Source: an uncultured Muribaculaceae bacterium (GTDB lineage Bacteria; Bacteroidota; Bacteroidia; Bacteroidales; Muribaculaceae). From it: a stretch of DNA of 64,000 nucleotides. The translations under genes and the position numbers were made by a program. The DNA lies in contig CAKUAR010000008.1 of NCBI GenBank assembly GCA_934636465.1, forward strand, positions 1 to 64,000, given 5' to 3'. The first letter of the stretch is position 1. Each line of letters starts with the position of its first letter. The notes under the pieces are model-generated. The model saw only the letters and a list, made by a program, of their open reading frames with translations. It had not been told where the DNA came from and ran no database searches. This document shows, in pieces, positions 29,190 through 38,326 of the stretch.

Positions 29190-29678
29190 TTAATTGTCAA
29201 TTTCTATTGCTGCCCCAAGATTGTTAAGTTGCTGCTCCACATTGCCGCCCACAGCGTCAGAAGCATCGTCAAGGTTTCTCAAGTCGCTGTTCACCAGCTG
29301 CATCACCGCTGCATCGCTGCTCACCTTTTTGCCGTTCACGTATGCTATGCACTCGCCTTGACCTGCAGTCACATTCTGACCGCCGCCCACAAGCATCGCC
29401 ACAGCCACGGCTATCACCACAGCCACCGATGCGGCTACTGCCGCAATGCGCCACACAGGCACTATTTTGGCCGCGCGGTTTGCACGTCTGTGCTTGTCAG
29501 CGCCCACACTCAGCATGCCTATTGTAAACCGTGCCTCGTCTATCACGCCGCCATGCCACTGACAGTGTGCCAGGCACTGCTTGAGCATCTGCTCTTCCGC
29601 CACCGAGGTTTGCCCGTCAAAATACTTTGCTATAAGCCCCTCAAGCTGCTGCCTCGTGATGTCCTTTTCTTGTTTCAT
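29190..29678 (-). CDS. Putative anti-sigma factor, single-pass membrane protein
   Basis: A 162-residue protein. The cytosolic part (1-80) has ITRQQLEGLIAKYFDGQTS near 7-25, typical of Bacteroidota anti-sigma N-termini, then one transmembrane helix (about 77-101) and a periplasmic tail. It lies 23 bases after the sigma factor gene, so it is the likely partner that holds the sigma factor at the membrane. It has no carbohydrate-sensing FecR domain. Confidence 0.7.
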   Translation of the reverse strand: MKQEKDITRQQLEGLIAKYFDGQTSVAEEQMLKQCLAHCQWHGGVIDEARFTIGMLSVGADKHRRANRAAKIVPVWRIAAVAASVAVVIAVAVAMLVGGGQNVTAGQGECIAYVNGKKVSSDAAVMQLVNSDLRNLDDASDAVGGNVEQQLNNLGAAIEIDN

Positions 29679-29701
29679 ATCTATTGCTGTCTTTTTTTCT
29701 T

Positions 29702-30193
29702 TCACAAATTTCTGTTTCTGTAGCACTCGCGTATCTTGCATCTCGCGCGGCTTAGCTGCATGCGCACAGCCTCTGGTGTAGTTCCCAGGTGTTGCGCTAT
29801 CTCGTCAAACTCCCACCCGTTCAGCTCCCTGAGTTTCAAAACCGCTTGCTGCACTGGCGTGAGCTGTCGCGCCACCATTTCCATCACCTCGTCGTATGCC
29901 TCTTCACGTTCCTCACGCGAGGTTTCTGTCGGCACTTCCACATTTCCTATCGCTGTAACTGGCAGTGCATTGCGATGGCGCACCTTATCCACGCTCAAGT
30001 TGCGCACCGTCACTATGCTCGCTCCTGTCAGCGCATCGCTCGAAGCCATTGCCTCGCGCCGCGTCCACAGTCGGCAAAATGCGTCTTGCACTGCATCGGC
30101 AGCGTCGTCGCGGTTGCCCACGATGTGCTGCGATATGCCCATAAGGCGCGACCGCAGATTTTCAAAAGCCGATGCAAAACTGGAGCTGTCCAT
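29702..30193 (-). CDS. ECF-type RNA polymerase sigma factor
   Basis: A 163-residue sigma-70 family factor of the extracytoplasmic-function class. Region 2 includes NRDDAADAVQDAFCRLW near 27-43, and region 4 includes LTPVQQAVLKLRELNGWEFDEIAQHLGTTPEAVRMQLSRAR near 113-153 with the helix-turn-helix. Start 30193 is chosen over 30286, which has a long non-conserved lead. It is followed by its presumed anti-sigma factor and two envelope genes, and preceded by a related barrel gene. Confidence 0.88.
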   Translation of the reverse strand: MDSSSFASAFENLRSRLMGISQHIVGNRDDAADAVQDAFCRLWTRREAMASSDALTGASIVTVRNLSVDKVRHRNALPVTAIGNVEVPTETSREEREEAYDEVMEMVARQLTPVQQAVLKLRELNGWEFDEIAQHLGTTPEAVRMQLSRARCKIRECYRNRNL

Positions 30194-30282
30194 TAATCTC
30201 AGAAATTTCCTGTCTTCATGATATAATACGAACAAAGCAGGGTTTTGTAACAACAGAGCCCCACTTTTTCTTGTTTTTTTCA

Positions 30283-31002
30283 TCAAAGTCCTAAAACCAC
30301 GCCCATCGACAGCGTTTTAAACTCCGGTCCATGTTCCTTGCTTATCACATTAAAGGGTGAATATCTCACATAATAGCCCACGCCCCTATATTTCACGCCT
30401 GCAAGCACATCGGCTGTCACCACGTTCTGGTGCAGTTTCTTCGTTCTCGACTCCACCATTTTGTCGCCGTTCTGCTCCCACACGTTCTCCAGGCTTGCCC
30501 TCACATTGAAGTTTGTCACCACTCCGGCAAACACGTCACAACGCTTGAATATGCGCTGACGCACCGTCACAGGCAACTCTATGCTGAACACCTTCAGTCT
30601 CGACGACTTGAATTTCACATTGGCGGCATCGGTTTCCGTGGTTATCACATTGCCGTCGGCCACAAAGTGTGTGCCGCCCTCCAGCTTATAGTTGCGCCAG
30701 TCTATGCCAAGCCCCACCGTGAAGCGTTGGCCGTGGCCATTGTTATATTTTGCGCCCACCACATTGAGCCACGAGAATTGCCATGAGCCTCCCATATTCA
30801 CATTCACTGCATCACAGCCCACAGCGTTCACAAAGCCGGCAGCCACACCGCCACTCGTTATGTTCCAACCCACATTGTCGGTCAGCAGTGGTGACCAGTC
30901 AACCCTTATCACATCATCGCTATCTGCCCCAATGGCAGCCACATGCCCTGCGCAGCACACAACCATCAGACATATGCAGCGAAACAATCTGTTCATATTC
31001 AT
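30283..31002 (-). CDS. Outer-membrane beta-barrel protein upstream of the sigma factor
   Basis: A 239-residue exported protein with a signal peptide (hydrophobic about 5-22). It is related to the barrel protein at 27831-28712, sharing the C-terminal strands. The start is 31002 or 30996 (two ATGs two codons apart); both lie after the promoter at 31028-31059. It ends 89 bases before the sigma factor start on the same strand, so the two barrels bracket the sigma, anti-sigma and DUF6108 genes. Confidence 0.7.
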   Translation of the reverse strand: MNMNRLFRCICLMVVCCAGHVAAIGADSDDVIRVDWSPLLTDNVGWNITSGGVAAGFVNAVGCDAVNVNMGGSWQFSWLNVVGAKYNNGHGQRFTVGLGIDWRNYKLEGGTHFVADGNVITTETDAANVKFKSSRLKVFSIELPVTVRQRIFKRCDVFAGVVTNFNVRASLENVWEQNGDKMVESRTKKLHQNVVTADVLAGVKYRGVGYYVRYSPFNVISKEHGPEFKTLSMGVVLGL

Positions 31003-31027
31003 AAGTTTATTTTTATGTTTCCATAAC

Positions 31028-31059
31028 CAAAAGTAATCAAAACATTTATTGTGCGCAAA
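31028..31059 (-). promoter_or_regulatory. Promoter of the first beta-barrel gene
   Basis: Minus strand TTTG (31059-31056), 20 bases, TACTTTTG (31035-31028), an exact consensus match. Predicted start near 31022, 20 bases before the ATG at 31002. It may drive the whole five-gene unit. Confidence 0.7.
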
Positions 31060-31151
31060 CCGCCCATTCCGTTTAGCAAGCTCCGCCCCACCCAACTTAA
31101 AATGTGTAAAAGATTTCATTATTGCCGAAACAGATGTTAATCTACACAGCG

Positions 31152-31185
31152 TTGAGCATATAACCAGTTATTTTAAGTATCTTTG
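31152..31185 (+). promoter_or_regulatory. Promoter of the acyl-CoA ligase gene
   Basis: TATCTTTG at 31178-31185 matches the -7 box; a TTG at 31152-31154 is 23 bases upstream, a little far for the -33 box. Predicted start near 31191; ATG at 31212. Confidence 0.5.
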
Positions 31186-31211
31186 TAGGCATAATATCAA
31201 CCAATTAAAAT

Positions 31212-33044
31212 ATGGTAAATGAATTTGTCAGCTTGATTCCTCGTCAAGCCAAGAAGTATGGAGACAAAGAGGCTTTGCGGTTTCGTGACTACAAAACCAG
31301 CGAATGGGTCTCTTGGTCGTGGATAGATTTTGAAAAAAACGTCGAGGCTGCCGCATTGGCTCTTTGCGCCATGGGCATTGAGGAACAAGGCATGGTGACT
31401 ATCTTTAGCCAGAATTGTCCAGAAATACTCACGGTGCATTTCGCATCGTTCCGCAACAGGGCTGCTTCTGTGCCAATCTACGCCACCAGCAGCAAAGACG
31501 AAGCTGCCTACATAATCAACGATTCCTGCGCGTCGGTCATCTTCACCGGCGACCAGCATCAATACGAAATCGCGCTCCAGCTGCTCAAAGAGTGCCCATC
31601 ACTCAAGCATATCGTTACTTTCGACCCTAAAGTTGTGCGTGTCGAAAGCGACGACACCACCATTTCATGGCAAGAGTTCATCAACCTCGGCACCAATGCC
31701 GGCGATGACATACGCGCCACCGTGGAGCAACGCTCTGCCAACGGTTCGCCCGACGACATCATGTATCTCATCTACACCTCCGGCACCACAGGTGTGCCAA
31801 AAGGCGTTATGCTCACACACAGCAACTGGAATGCGGCCATGAAGGCTCATGCCGCGCGCATTACCAATCTTGACGATGAAACCGACATCTCGCTCAGTTT
31901 CTTGCCATTCAGCCATGTGTTCGAGCTTGGTTGGTCCATGGTTTGCCTATCACAAGGTGTGAGAGTGGCCATCAACCTCAATCCCAAAGAGATTCAAAAG
32001 GCAGTTGCCGAGATTCACCCCACATGCATGTGCAGTGTGCCACGTTTCTGGGAGAAAGTTTACACTGCCGTCAACGACAATCTACAACACGCCAAGCCGG
32101 TTGTCAAGATGCTCATAAAGCGTGCCATAGCAGTGGGCAAAAAGCGCAATGTTAAATATCTGCGCACAGGCAAGAAAGTTCCGGTTTTGCTTGAAAAGCA
32201 ATACCAATATTTCGACAAAAAAGTGTTCAGCAAGCTGCGCAGTGCCATTGGGGTAGATAATCCCAAATTGTTCCCCACGGCAGGTGCCATGCTGAGCGAC
32301 AACATCACCGAGTTTCTTCATGCCGTGGGCATCAACATTGTGATTGGCTACGGTTTGAGCGAAACCAATGCCACCGTCACATTCTACCCCGACACCAACT
32401 GGGAGCTTGGTTCCGTTGGTTCCACAATTCCTGGCGTTGAAGTCAAAATAGGCAAAAACGACGAAATTCTCGTCAAGGGTCCCACTGTCATGAAGGGCTA
32501 CTACAACAAGCCCAAGGAGACCGCAGCAGCCATCGATGCCGACGGCTGGTTTCACACTGGCGATTGCGGACACATCAGCGAGACAGGTCAACTCATTCTC
32601 ACCGAGCGAATGAAAGACCTCTACAAGACGTCAAACGGCAAATACATTGCCCCACAGGTGCTTGAGACCATGCTCGGACAAGACAAATTTGTGGAGCAGG
32701 TGGCAATAATAGGCGACGGACGCAAGTACGTCTCTGCCTTGATTGTCCCAAATTTCAACTCACTTGTCGAGTATGCCAACAAAAAGCACATTGTCCATAC
32801 CGACAACGCCGAACTGGTCAACAATCCAGAAATCCACAAGATGATGGAAGACCGCATCAACAGCTACCAAAGCAAAATGGCTTCTTATGAGCAAATCAAG
32901 CGTTTTGTGCTGCTTCCACGCCCATTCTCCATCGAGGCTGGCGAGCTGACCAACACGCTCAAAATCCGCCGTCCTGTCATCAACAAACGCTACGCCAAGC
33001 TCATCGATGCCATGTACGCTGTTGACTATCGACCCAAGAAGTGA
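31212..33044 (+). CDS. Long-chain fatty acid-CoA ligase, AMP-binding family
   Basis: A 610-residue enzyme that activates fatty acids to acyl-CoA through an acyl-AMP intermediate. The P-loop YTSGTTGVPKG is near 190, GYGLSETNATVTF is the A5 region near 378-390, and DGWFHTGDCG near 443-452 holds the A7 aspartate. It resembles the FAA1-like ligases widespread in Bacteroidota. No signal peptide; probably peripheral to the membrane. It could also act on other carboxylic acids. prfB begins 74 bases later. Confidence 0.9.
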   Translation: MVNEFVSLIPRQAKKYGDKEALRFRDYKTSEWVSWSWIDFEKNVEAAALALCAMGIEEQGMVTIFSQNCPEILTVHFASFRNRAASVPIYATSSKDEAAYIINDSCASVIFTGDQHQYEIALQLLKECPSLKHIVTFDPKVVRVESDDTTISWQEFINLGTNAGDDIRATVEQRSANGSPDDIMYLIYTSGTTGVPKGVMLTHSNWNAAMKAHAARITNLDDETDISLSFLPFSHVFELGWSMVCLSQGVRVAINLNPKEIQKAVAEIHPTCMCSVPRFWEKVYTAVNDNLQHAKPVVKMLIKRAIAVGKKRNVKYLRTGKKVPVLLEKQYQYFDKKVFSKLRSAIGVDNPKLFPTAGAMLSDNITEFLHAVGINIVIGYGLSETNATVTFYPDTNWELGSVGSTIPGVEVKIGKNDEILVKGPTVMKGYYNKPKETAAAIDADGWFHTGDCGHISETGQLILTERMKDLYKTSNGKYIAPQVLETMLGQDKFVEQVAIIGDGRKYVSALIVPNFNSLVEYANKKHIVHTDNAELVNNPEIHKMMEDRINSYQSKMASYEQIKRFVLLPRPFSIEAGELTNTLKIRRPVINKRYAKLIDAMYAVDYRPKK

Positions 33045-33118
33045 TATTTTGCGCACCAAAACAGAAAAAAAGAGAAACTTACTATATTTTATTAACAAAC
33101 AAATCATTATAGACTCGA

Positions 33119-34232
33119 ATGATTACGCAAGACCAACTAAAAGAGATACAAGAACGCAAGGACGCGTTGAGGAGGTATCTTTGACATCGACAACAAGGTA
33201 ATAGAAGTTGAAGAAGAAGAGCTGCGCACTCATGTGCCCGACTTTTGGCAAGACCAAAAGGCAGCTGAGACACAAATGCGCAAAATCAAGAACTTGCATT
33301 TTTGGATTGACAGTTGCAAGGACGTTGACAGTGCCGTAGAAGAAGTTGCACTTGGGTTCGACTTCGTGAAAGACGGCCTCATCAGCGAAGACGACCTCGA
33401 CAAGCTCTATGCCGAGGCTCTCGACAAGATTGAGAAGCTTGAGCTGCGCAACATGCTGCGCCATGAGGAGGACAAAATGGACGCCATTCTGAAAATCAAC
33501 TCTGGTGCCGGCGGCACCGAGAGCCAGGACTGGGCTTCCATGCTTATGCGCATGTATCTGCGCTGGTGCGAAAAACATGGCTACAAGACGTCTATCGAGC
33601 ACATGGTCGAGGGCGATGAGGCTGGCATCAAGTCAGTCACAATAGCCATAACAGGCGATTTTGCCTATGGCTATCTCAAGAGCGAGAACGGTGTGCACCG
33701 CCTGGTGCGTGTTTCGCCCTACAATGCCCAAGGCAAGCGCATGACGTCGTTTGCATCGGTATTTGTCACACCGCTCATCGACGACACCATCGAAATCGTG
33801 CTCGACCCTGCACGCATCTCCTGGGACACATTCCGAAGTGGAGGCGCCGGCGGTCAGAACGTGAACAAGGTGGAGTCTGGTGTGCGTGTGCGCTACCAGT
33901 ACACCGACCCCTACACTGGCAAGGAAGAAGAAATCCTCGTTGAAAACACCGAGACGCGCGACCAGCCTAAAAACAGGGAAAACGCCCTGCGCAACCTGAA
34001 GTCAATTCTCTATAACAAAGAGCTTGAGCACCGTCGCGAGGAGCAACGCAAGGTTGAGGACTCCAAGAAGAAAATCGAATGGGGTAGTCAAATCCGTAGC
34101 TATGTGTTCGACGACCGCCGTGTCAAAGACCACCGCACAGGCTTCCAGACAAGCGACGTGGGCGGCGTGATGGACGGCGACATTGATGGTTTCATCAAGG
34201 CTTATTTAATGGAATTCAACGATGATGAGTAA
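33119..34232 (+). CDS. prfB: Peptide chain release factor 2, with programmed +1 frameshift
   Basis: RF2 recognises UGA and UAA stop codons. The reading frame starts at ATG 33119 (MITQDQLKEIQERKDALRRYL), meets an in-frame TGA at 33182, and continues in the +1 frame from GAC at 33183 to the stop at 34232, giving 370 residues. The site AGGAGG-TAT-CTT-TGA-C is the classic RF2 autoregulatory signal: an internal Shine-Dalgarno and a CTT slippery codon before TGAC. The GGQ motif is in GGAGGQNVNK, and the stop-codon tripeptide is SPY where E. coli has SPF. Low RF2 favours the shift. argB overlaps its last 11 bases. Confidence 0.96.
33171..33185 (+). promoter_or_regulatory. RF2 programmed frameshift signal
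   Basis: GGAGG (33171-33175) stands 3 bases before CTT TGA C (33179-33185). This is the conserved arrangement in bacterial prfB in which a slow UGA at codon 22 provokes a +1 shift on CTT. Confidence 0.95.
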
Positions 34233-35019
34233 CGCCAACAAACCCAAAGAGCCGCTGCTCATAGTCAAAGTGGGCGGCAAGGTCGTGGAAAATCCCACTG
34301 CGCTGCAAAAGCTGATCAAAGATTTTGTGGCCATTAAGTGCAAGAAGTTGCTCGTTCACGGCGGCGGTTCCATGGCCACCAAGGTAGCCGAGAAACTCGG
34401 CGTCAAGACCACTATGGTCGAAGGCAGGCGCGTGACCGACAACAACATGATTGACATAGTGACCATGGTGTATGGTGGTTTGGTCAACAAACGCCTCGTG
34501 GCTTTGCTGCAGTGGCACAAGCTCAACGCCATTGGTCTCACTGGAGCCGACATGAACGTCATGCTTAGCGACAAACGCCCCGTCAAGACTGTGGATTACG
34601 GCTGGGTGGGCGATGTGCGCAAAGTCAGCGGCAAAGCATTGTCCGACCTCATTGACGGCGGCTATCTGCCGGTGCTTGCACCTCTCACGCACGATGGCAA
34701 AGGTCACATTCTCAACACCAATGCCGACACCATTGCTGGTGAGGCTGCCAAGGCACTCGCCTCTCGCTACGATGTGACGCTGGCCTTCTGTTTCGAGAAA
34801 AATGGCGTGCTTATGAACGACCAAGACGACGACAGCGTGATTGAAGTGTTGAAGCAAACCCAGTTTGCACAACTCAAAGACATGGGCATAATCAAGGGTG
34901 GCATGATACCCAAGCTCGACAACGCCTTCAGCACTCTTGATTATGGCGTGAAAGAGGTTATCATCACCAATGCCAACAACCTCAACGACCTGCGCCTCGG
35001 CACACACATTCATCAGTGA
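34222..35019 (+). CDS. argB: Acetylglutamate kinase family protein
   Basis: A 265-residue amino-acid kinase, second step of arginine synthesis, phosphorylating N-acylglutamate. Motifs are IVKVGGKVVE near 14-23, LVHGGG near 43-48 and NTNADTIAGEAAKALAS near 164-180. Bacteroides species are known to use N-succinyl rather than N-acetyl intermediates, so the true substrate may be N-succinylglutamate. Two ATGs (34222 and 34225) overlap the prfB stop, suggesting coupled translation. It is separated from the rest of the arg genes in this window. Confidence 0.9.
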   Translation: MMSNANKPKEPLLIVKVGGKVVENPTALQKLIKDFVAIKCKKLLVHGGGSMATKVAEKLGVKTTMVEGRRVTDNNMIDIVTMVYGGLVNKRLVALLQWHKLNAIGLTGADMNVMLSDKRPVKTVDYGWVGDVRKVSGKALSDLIDGGYLPVLAPLTHDGKGHILNTNADTIAGEAAKALASRYDVTLAFCFEKNGVLMNDQDDDSVIEVLKQTQFAQLKDMGIIKGGMIPKLDNAFSTLDYGVKEVIITNANNLNDLRLGTHIHQ

Positions 35020-35068
35020 AGCTGCCGCAGTTGCCACACAGGAAGACAACACACTCATAAAAGCAAAT

Positions 35069-35110
35069 TAAAAATCCGCAAGGCATCAGCCCCACGGATT
35101 TTTGTTTTTT
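35069..35110. terminator. Bidirectional terminator between argB and the MATE gene
   Basis: AAAATCCG (35071-35078) pairs with CGGATTTT (35095-35102) and is followed by TTTGTTTTTT-type T-rich sequence on the plus strand and TTTTTAATTTG on the minus strand. It serves two convergent genes. Confidence 0.75.
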
Positions 35111-35130
35111 CGCCCCTGTGCGATTTCCTG

Positions 35131-36483
35131 TCAAGCCATGCTCACGTCACGCTTCAAGCGGCGATATATCACATAAAAGCTCGGTATCAGGAAGCACACG
35201 GCAGCCAGCCACGCAGCTTGGTCAGAGAAGCAGATAGCCCAGTAACCCCACACCGGCACCGCAAGCACACTCATCAGTATTCTGGCTATCATCTCGCTCA
35301 CGCCCGAACCCATTGCCAACTTTGTATAGCCTGCGCCCTGTATCGAGTAACGCAATATGCACAGCACGCCAAGCAGTGGGAAAAACGACACCGACACATG
35401 CACAAATCGTGCGGCATAGTCTATCACCGTAGTTTCTCCTGCATCAATAAACAGCATCGAGAACTTATCGGCAAACGCCCACAGCAGCACATTCATCACG
35501 AGCGAATACACAAGCATCATCATTGCGGCCGACTTCATTCCATCCCATATCCGCTTCGGTTTCCTTGCGCCATAGTTCTGGCCGCAATAGGTGGCCATCG
35601 CCACGCCCAGACTCTCTATTGGAGTCATGCAAAACATCTTTATGCGCATGGCGGCCGTGAACGCGCTTATGCAGTCGCGACCCAGCGAGTTGTTGGCACT
35701 TTGCATCATTATGCTGCCTATTGCCGTTATTGAGAATTGCAGCCCCATAGGCACACCCACCTGCATCAGCACCTTTGCGCATCGGCCGTTAAACTGCTTT
35801 TCCACGGCTTTTTCCGGCTTCAATATGTCAAACTTTTTCACCATATAGCCATAGCACAGCACCGCCGACACGGCTTGTGCCGTCACCGTGGCTATTGCCG
35901 CGCCAGCCACGCCAAGACCCAGCACCATCACGCACACCACATCAAGCACAATGTTGAGCACCGTGGAAAACAGTAGAAACCAAAAAGGTGTTTTGCTGTC
36001 GCCCAAGGCTCTGATTATGCTCGATATAAGGTTGTAGTAAAACGTTGCCGGGATTCCTATAAACGTTATCAGCAAATAAGCGTTTGCATCGTCAAATATC
36101 AAGTCGGGCGTCTGCATCATGTGCAATATGTGCGGACACAGCACACTTGTCACCACAGCTATTGCCACCGACAAAAAAGCCGTCAGCTTCAGGCTCGTAT
36201 ATACGAGCCGCCGCATCGACGCATAGTCGTGAGCTCCGAATTTTTGCGCCACCGGTATGGCAAACCCACCGCAACACCCGTTGCAGAAGCCCAAAATCAA
36301 GAATATCACACTTGTGCTGGCTCCCACCGACGCAAGCGCATTTATTCCCAGGAAACGCCCCACTATGGCAGCATCTACAATGTTGTAGGACTGTTGCAGC
36401 ATGTTGCCAAGCAGCAGCGGCACTGCAAAATTAAATATCAAGGGCAGACTCGCGCCCTCAGTCATGTCTTTCACTGCAGCCAT
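35131..36483 (-). CDS. MATE family efflux transporter
   Basis: A 450-residue inner-membrane protein with about 12 transmembrane helices in two related halves, exporting cationic compounds or drugs by ion antiport. Family segments are PLLLGNMLQQSYNIVDAAIVGRF near 20-42, and GFCNGCCGGFAIPVAQKFGA near 62-81. The start at 36483 is chosen (MAAVKDMTEGASLPLI); the in-frame codon at 36528 adds 15 polar residues. A 12-bp hairpin sits in its leader. Confidence 0.9.
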   Translation of the reverse strand: MAAVKDMTEGASLPLIFNFAVPLLLGNMLQQSYNIVDAAIVGRFLGINALASVGASTSVIFLILGFCNGCCGGFAIPVAQKFGAHDYASMRRLVYTSLKLTAFLSVAIAVVTSVLCPHILHMMQTPDLIFDDANAYLLITFIGIPATFYYNLISSIIRALGDSKTPFWFLLFSTVLNIVLDVVCVMVLGLGVAGAAIATVTAQAVSAVLCYGYMVKKFDILKPEKAVEKQFNGRCAKVLMQVGVPMGLQFSITAIGSIMMQSANNSLGRDCISAFTAAMRIKMFCMTPIESLGVAMATYCGQNYGARKPKRIWDGMKSAAMMMLVYSLVMNVLLWAFADKFSMLFIDAGETTVIDYAARFVHVSVSFFPLLGVLCILRYSIQGAGYTKLAMGSGVSEMIARILMSVLAVPVWGYWAICFSDQAAWLAAVCFLIPSFYVIYRRLKRDVSMA

Positions 36484-36514
36484 ATCAATTCTGTGTTTTT
36501 TCTTGTTATGCGCA

Positions 36515-36542
36515 GAAGCCCTGTTCACACGAACAGAGCTTC
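36515..36542 (-). other. 12-bp hairpin in the MATE leader region
   Basis: GAAGCTCTGTTC and GAACAGGGCTTC form a 12-bp stem (one G-U) with a 4-base loop, 32 bases upstream of the MATE start. It has no U-run, so it is not a normal terminator. A second hairpin, GGCGTGT/ACACGCC (36570-36594), lies just after the upstream protease gene. Function unknown; either could stabilise or end the protease transcript. Confidence 0.4.
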
Positions 36543-36602
36543 CTCACAGAGTAAATATCCTTTTCTTGTGGCGTGTATTTCTATCTCACACGCCGTCATT
36601 TC

Positions 36603-38279
36603 TCATTTCTTCACCTTGGCGACCTTGGCCTCTTTCTCGGCCTTGTGCTTTGCGGCAAGCCTCTCATATTCGGCGTTGCCTTTGGTCAAAAGCTCGTTGT
36701 AGCGTTTGTCATCATTCAGCACCTTCACGGCCTCGTCAAGCATCTGGTTGCGGTGGTTCACGATTATCGTGTAGGCCGACGGGTCGCTATACACATCACG
36801 CCCTATGATGCCTTTCATTATCATCTTCAGTACCTGTTTGCTTGTTTCATACTGCTTTTCGTTATACTTCACGCTGTCCTTCTCGCCGGCGGCTATAAAG
36901 TCCTTCATGTCGGCGTCGCTCAACTCAAAGCCCTTGTCAAATGCCTTGATGTCGGCATAGCGTTTTTTAAGCTGCTTGCGGTGCTTGTCCACATAGTTTA
37001 TGCTGAACTGGTTCACTATGCCTTTTGCCACAAGGTCTCTGTAATAGGTGCTGTATTCCGAGGTGTCAACAGGCACAAATATGTCGGGCATTATGCCGCC
37101 ACCGCCATATATCGGACGATGGTTTTTCAGCGTGCTGTATTTCAACGTGTCGTTGAAGTGTATGCTGTCTATGTTGTAATACTCTCCGTCTTTCGACCGG
37201 TTGATTATATCTTCAGCATAAGCCTTCTTGTTTCCTTTCTCGTATGGCTTTTGTATGCAACGCCCCGATGGCGTGTAGTAGCGGGCTATCGTGAGTCTTA
37301 TCATTGAGCCGTCGTCAAACTTAAACGGACGCTGCACCAGTCCTTTGGCAAACGTACGTCGGCCCACCACCACAGCTCTGTCCCAGTCTTGCATAGCTCC
37401 AGTGAAAATCTCAGCAGCCGAAGCCGAATATTGGTTCACCATCACCACCATCTTCAGGTCCTTATATTTTCCGTCGCCTTGGGCGTGAGCCTCGCTGCGT
37501 GGCACTTGGCGGCCTTGCGTATATACTATCATCTGCCCCTTGTCAAGAAACTCGTTGCACATGTCTATCGCCGAGTTCAGATAGCCACCGCCATTGTCGG
37601 TCAAGTCTATCACCACCTGCTTCATGCCTTGCAGTTTCAATGTGTCGAGCGCCGACATCATCTCCTGATAAGTTTTAGCACCGAAATTCGATATTCTTAT
37701 GTAGCCCGTCTTGTCGTCGAGCATATATTTGGCATCTACGCTATAGAGCGGAATTTTGTCGCGCGTTATGCGGAATGTTATCAGCTTCTTGTCGGTGCCG
37801 CGCTTCACGCCCACAGTCACTTTGGTGCCCTTTTTGCCGCGCAGGCGCTTCATGATGTCGGTGTTCTTCATCTTCACTCCAGCTATCACGCTGTCGTTCA
37901 CCGTCACTATCTTGTCGCCAGACAAAATCCCAACGCGCTCCGACGGCCCTCCGGCTATGGTCTGAATCACATAGAGGGTGTCCTCTTTCATGTTGAACTG
38001 TATGCCTATGCCGCTAAACTCGCCCTGCAGCGGTTCTTCCATTTCCTTGGTTTCCTTGGCGTCGGTGTATGTTGAGTGAGGGTCCAGGTTTTTCAGCATG
38101 CCTTCCACGGCATCTTCCACCAGCTTGTCCTCGTTCACCGAGTCCACATAAAAGCTCTTTATGGCATATTCTGCATTTAGCAGCTTTTGCAGTCCCTGTG
38201 GCACATTTCTCTGAGCTGCCAGTCTGCCGCCCACAAGTGTCAACACCAGTAAAAGCAGCAACAATCCTGTCTTTTTCAT
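36603..38279 (-). CDS. S41 family C-terminal processing protease
   Basis: A 558-residue exported serine protease of the CtpA type: signal peptide (about 1-22), PDZ domain (about 90-170), catalytic domain with the Ser in YSASAAEIF and the Lys in TFAKGLVQ, then a long helical C-terminal region ending in a Lys/Ala-rich tail. Such enzymes trim or degrade periplasmic proteins, often peptidoglycan hydrolases. It is the last gene of parE-coaD-S41, 47 bases after coaD. The substrate is unknown. Confidence 0.92.
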   Translation of the reverse strand: MKKTGLLLLLLVLTLVGGRLAAQRNVPQGLQKLLNAEYAIKSFYVDSVNEDKLVEDAVEGMLKNLDPHSTYTDAKETKEMEEPLQGEFSGIGIQFNMKEDTLYVIQTIAGGPSERVGILSGDKIVTVNDSVIAGVKMKNTDIMKRLRGKKGTKVTVGVKRGTDKKLITFRITRDKIPLYSVDAKYMLDDKTGYIRISNFGAKTYQEMMSALDTLKLQGMKQVVIDLTDNGGGYLNSAIDMCNEFLDKGQMIVYTQGRQVPRSEAHAQGDGKYKDLKMVVMVNQYSASAAEIFTGAMQDWDRAVVVGRRTFAKGLVQRPFKFDDGSMIRLTIARYYTPSGRCIQKPYEKGNKKAYAEDIINRSKDGEYYNIDSIHFNDTLKYSTLKNHRPIYGGGGIMPDIFVPVDTSEYSTYYRDLVAKGIVNQFSINYVDKHRKQLKKRYADIKAFDKGFELSDADMKDFIAAGEKDSVKYNEKQYETSKQVLKMIMKGIIGRDVYSDPSAYTIIVNHRNQMLDEAVKVLNDDKRYNELLTKGNAEYERLAAKHKAEKEAKVAKVKK

Positions 38280-38326
38280 CTTTCTATCTACTATATATCT
38301 GCTTGTTCAAAAAAACTTTCCCTTTG

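Noticed and set aside
33119..33184. prfB as a pseudogene because of the in-frame TGA
   Set aside because: The TGA is the programmed frameshift site conserved in bacterial RF2 genes, with all sequence signals in place.
34216..35058. 280-residue open frame antisense to argB
   Set aside because: argB motifs are unambiguous on the other strand.
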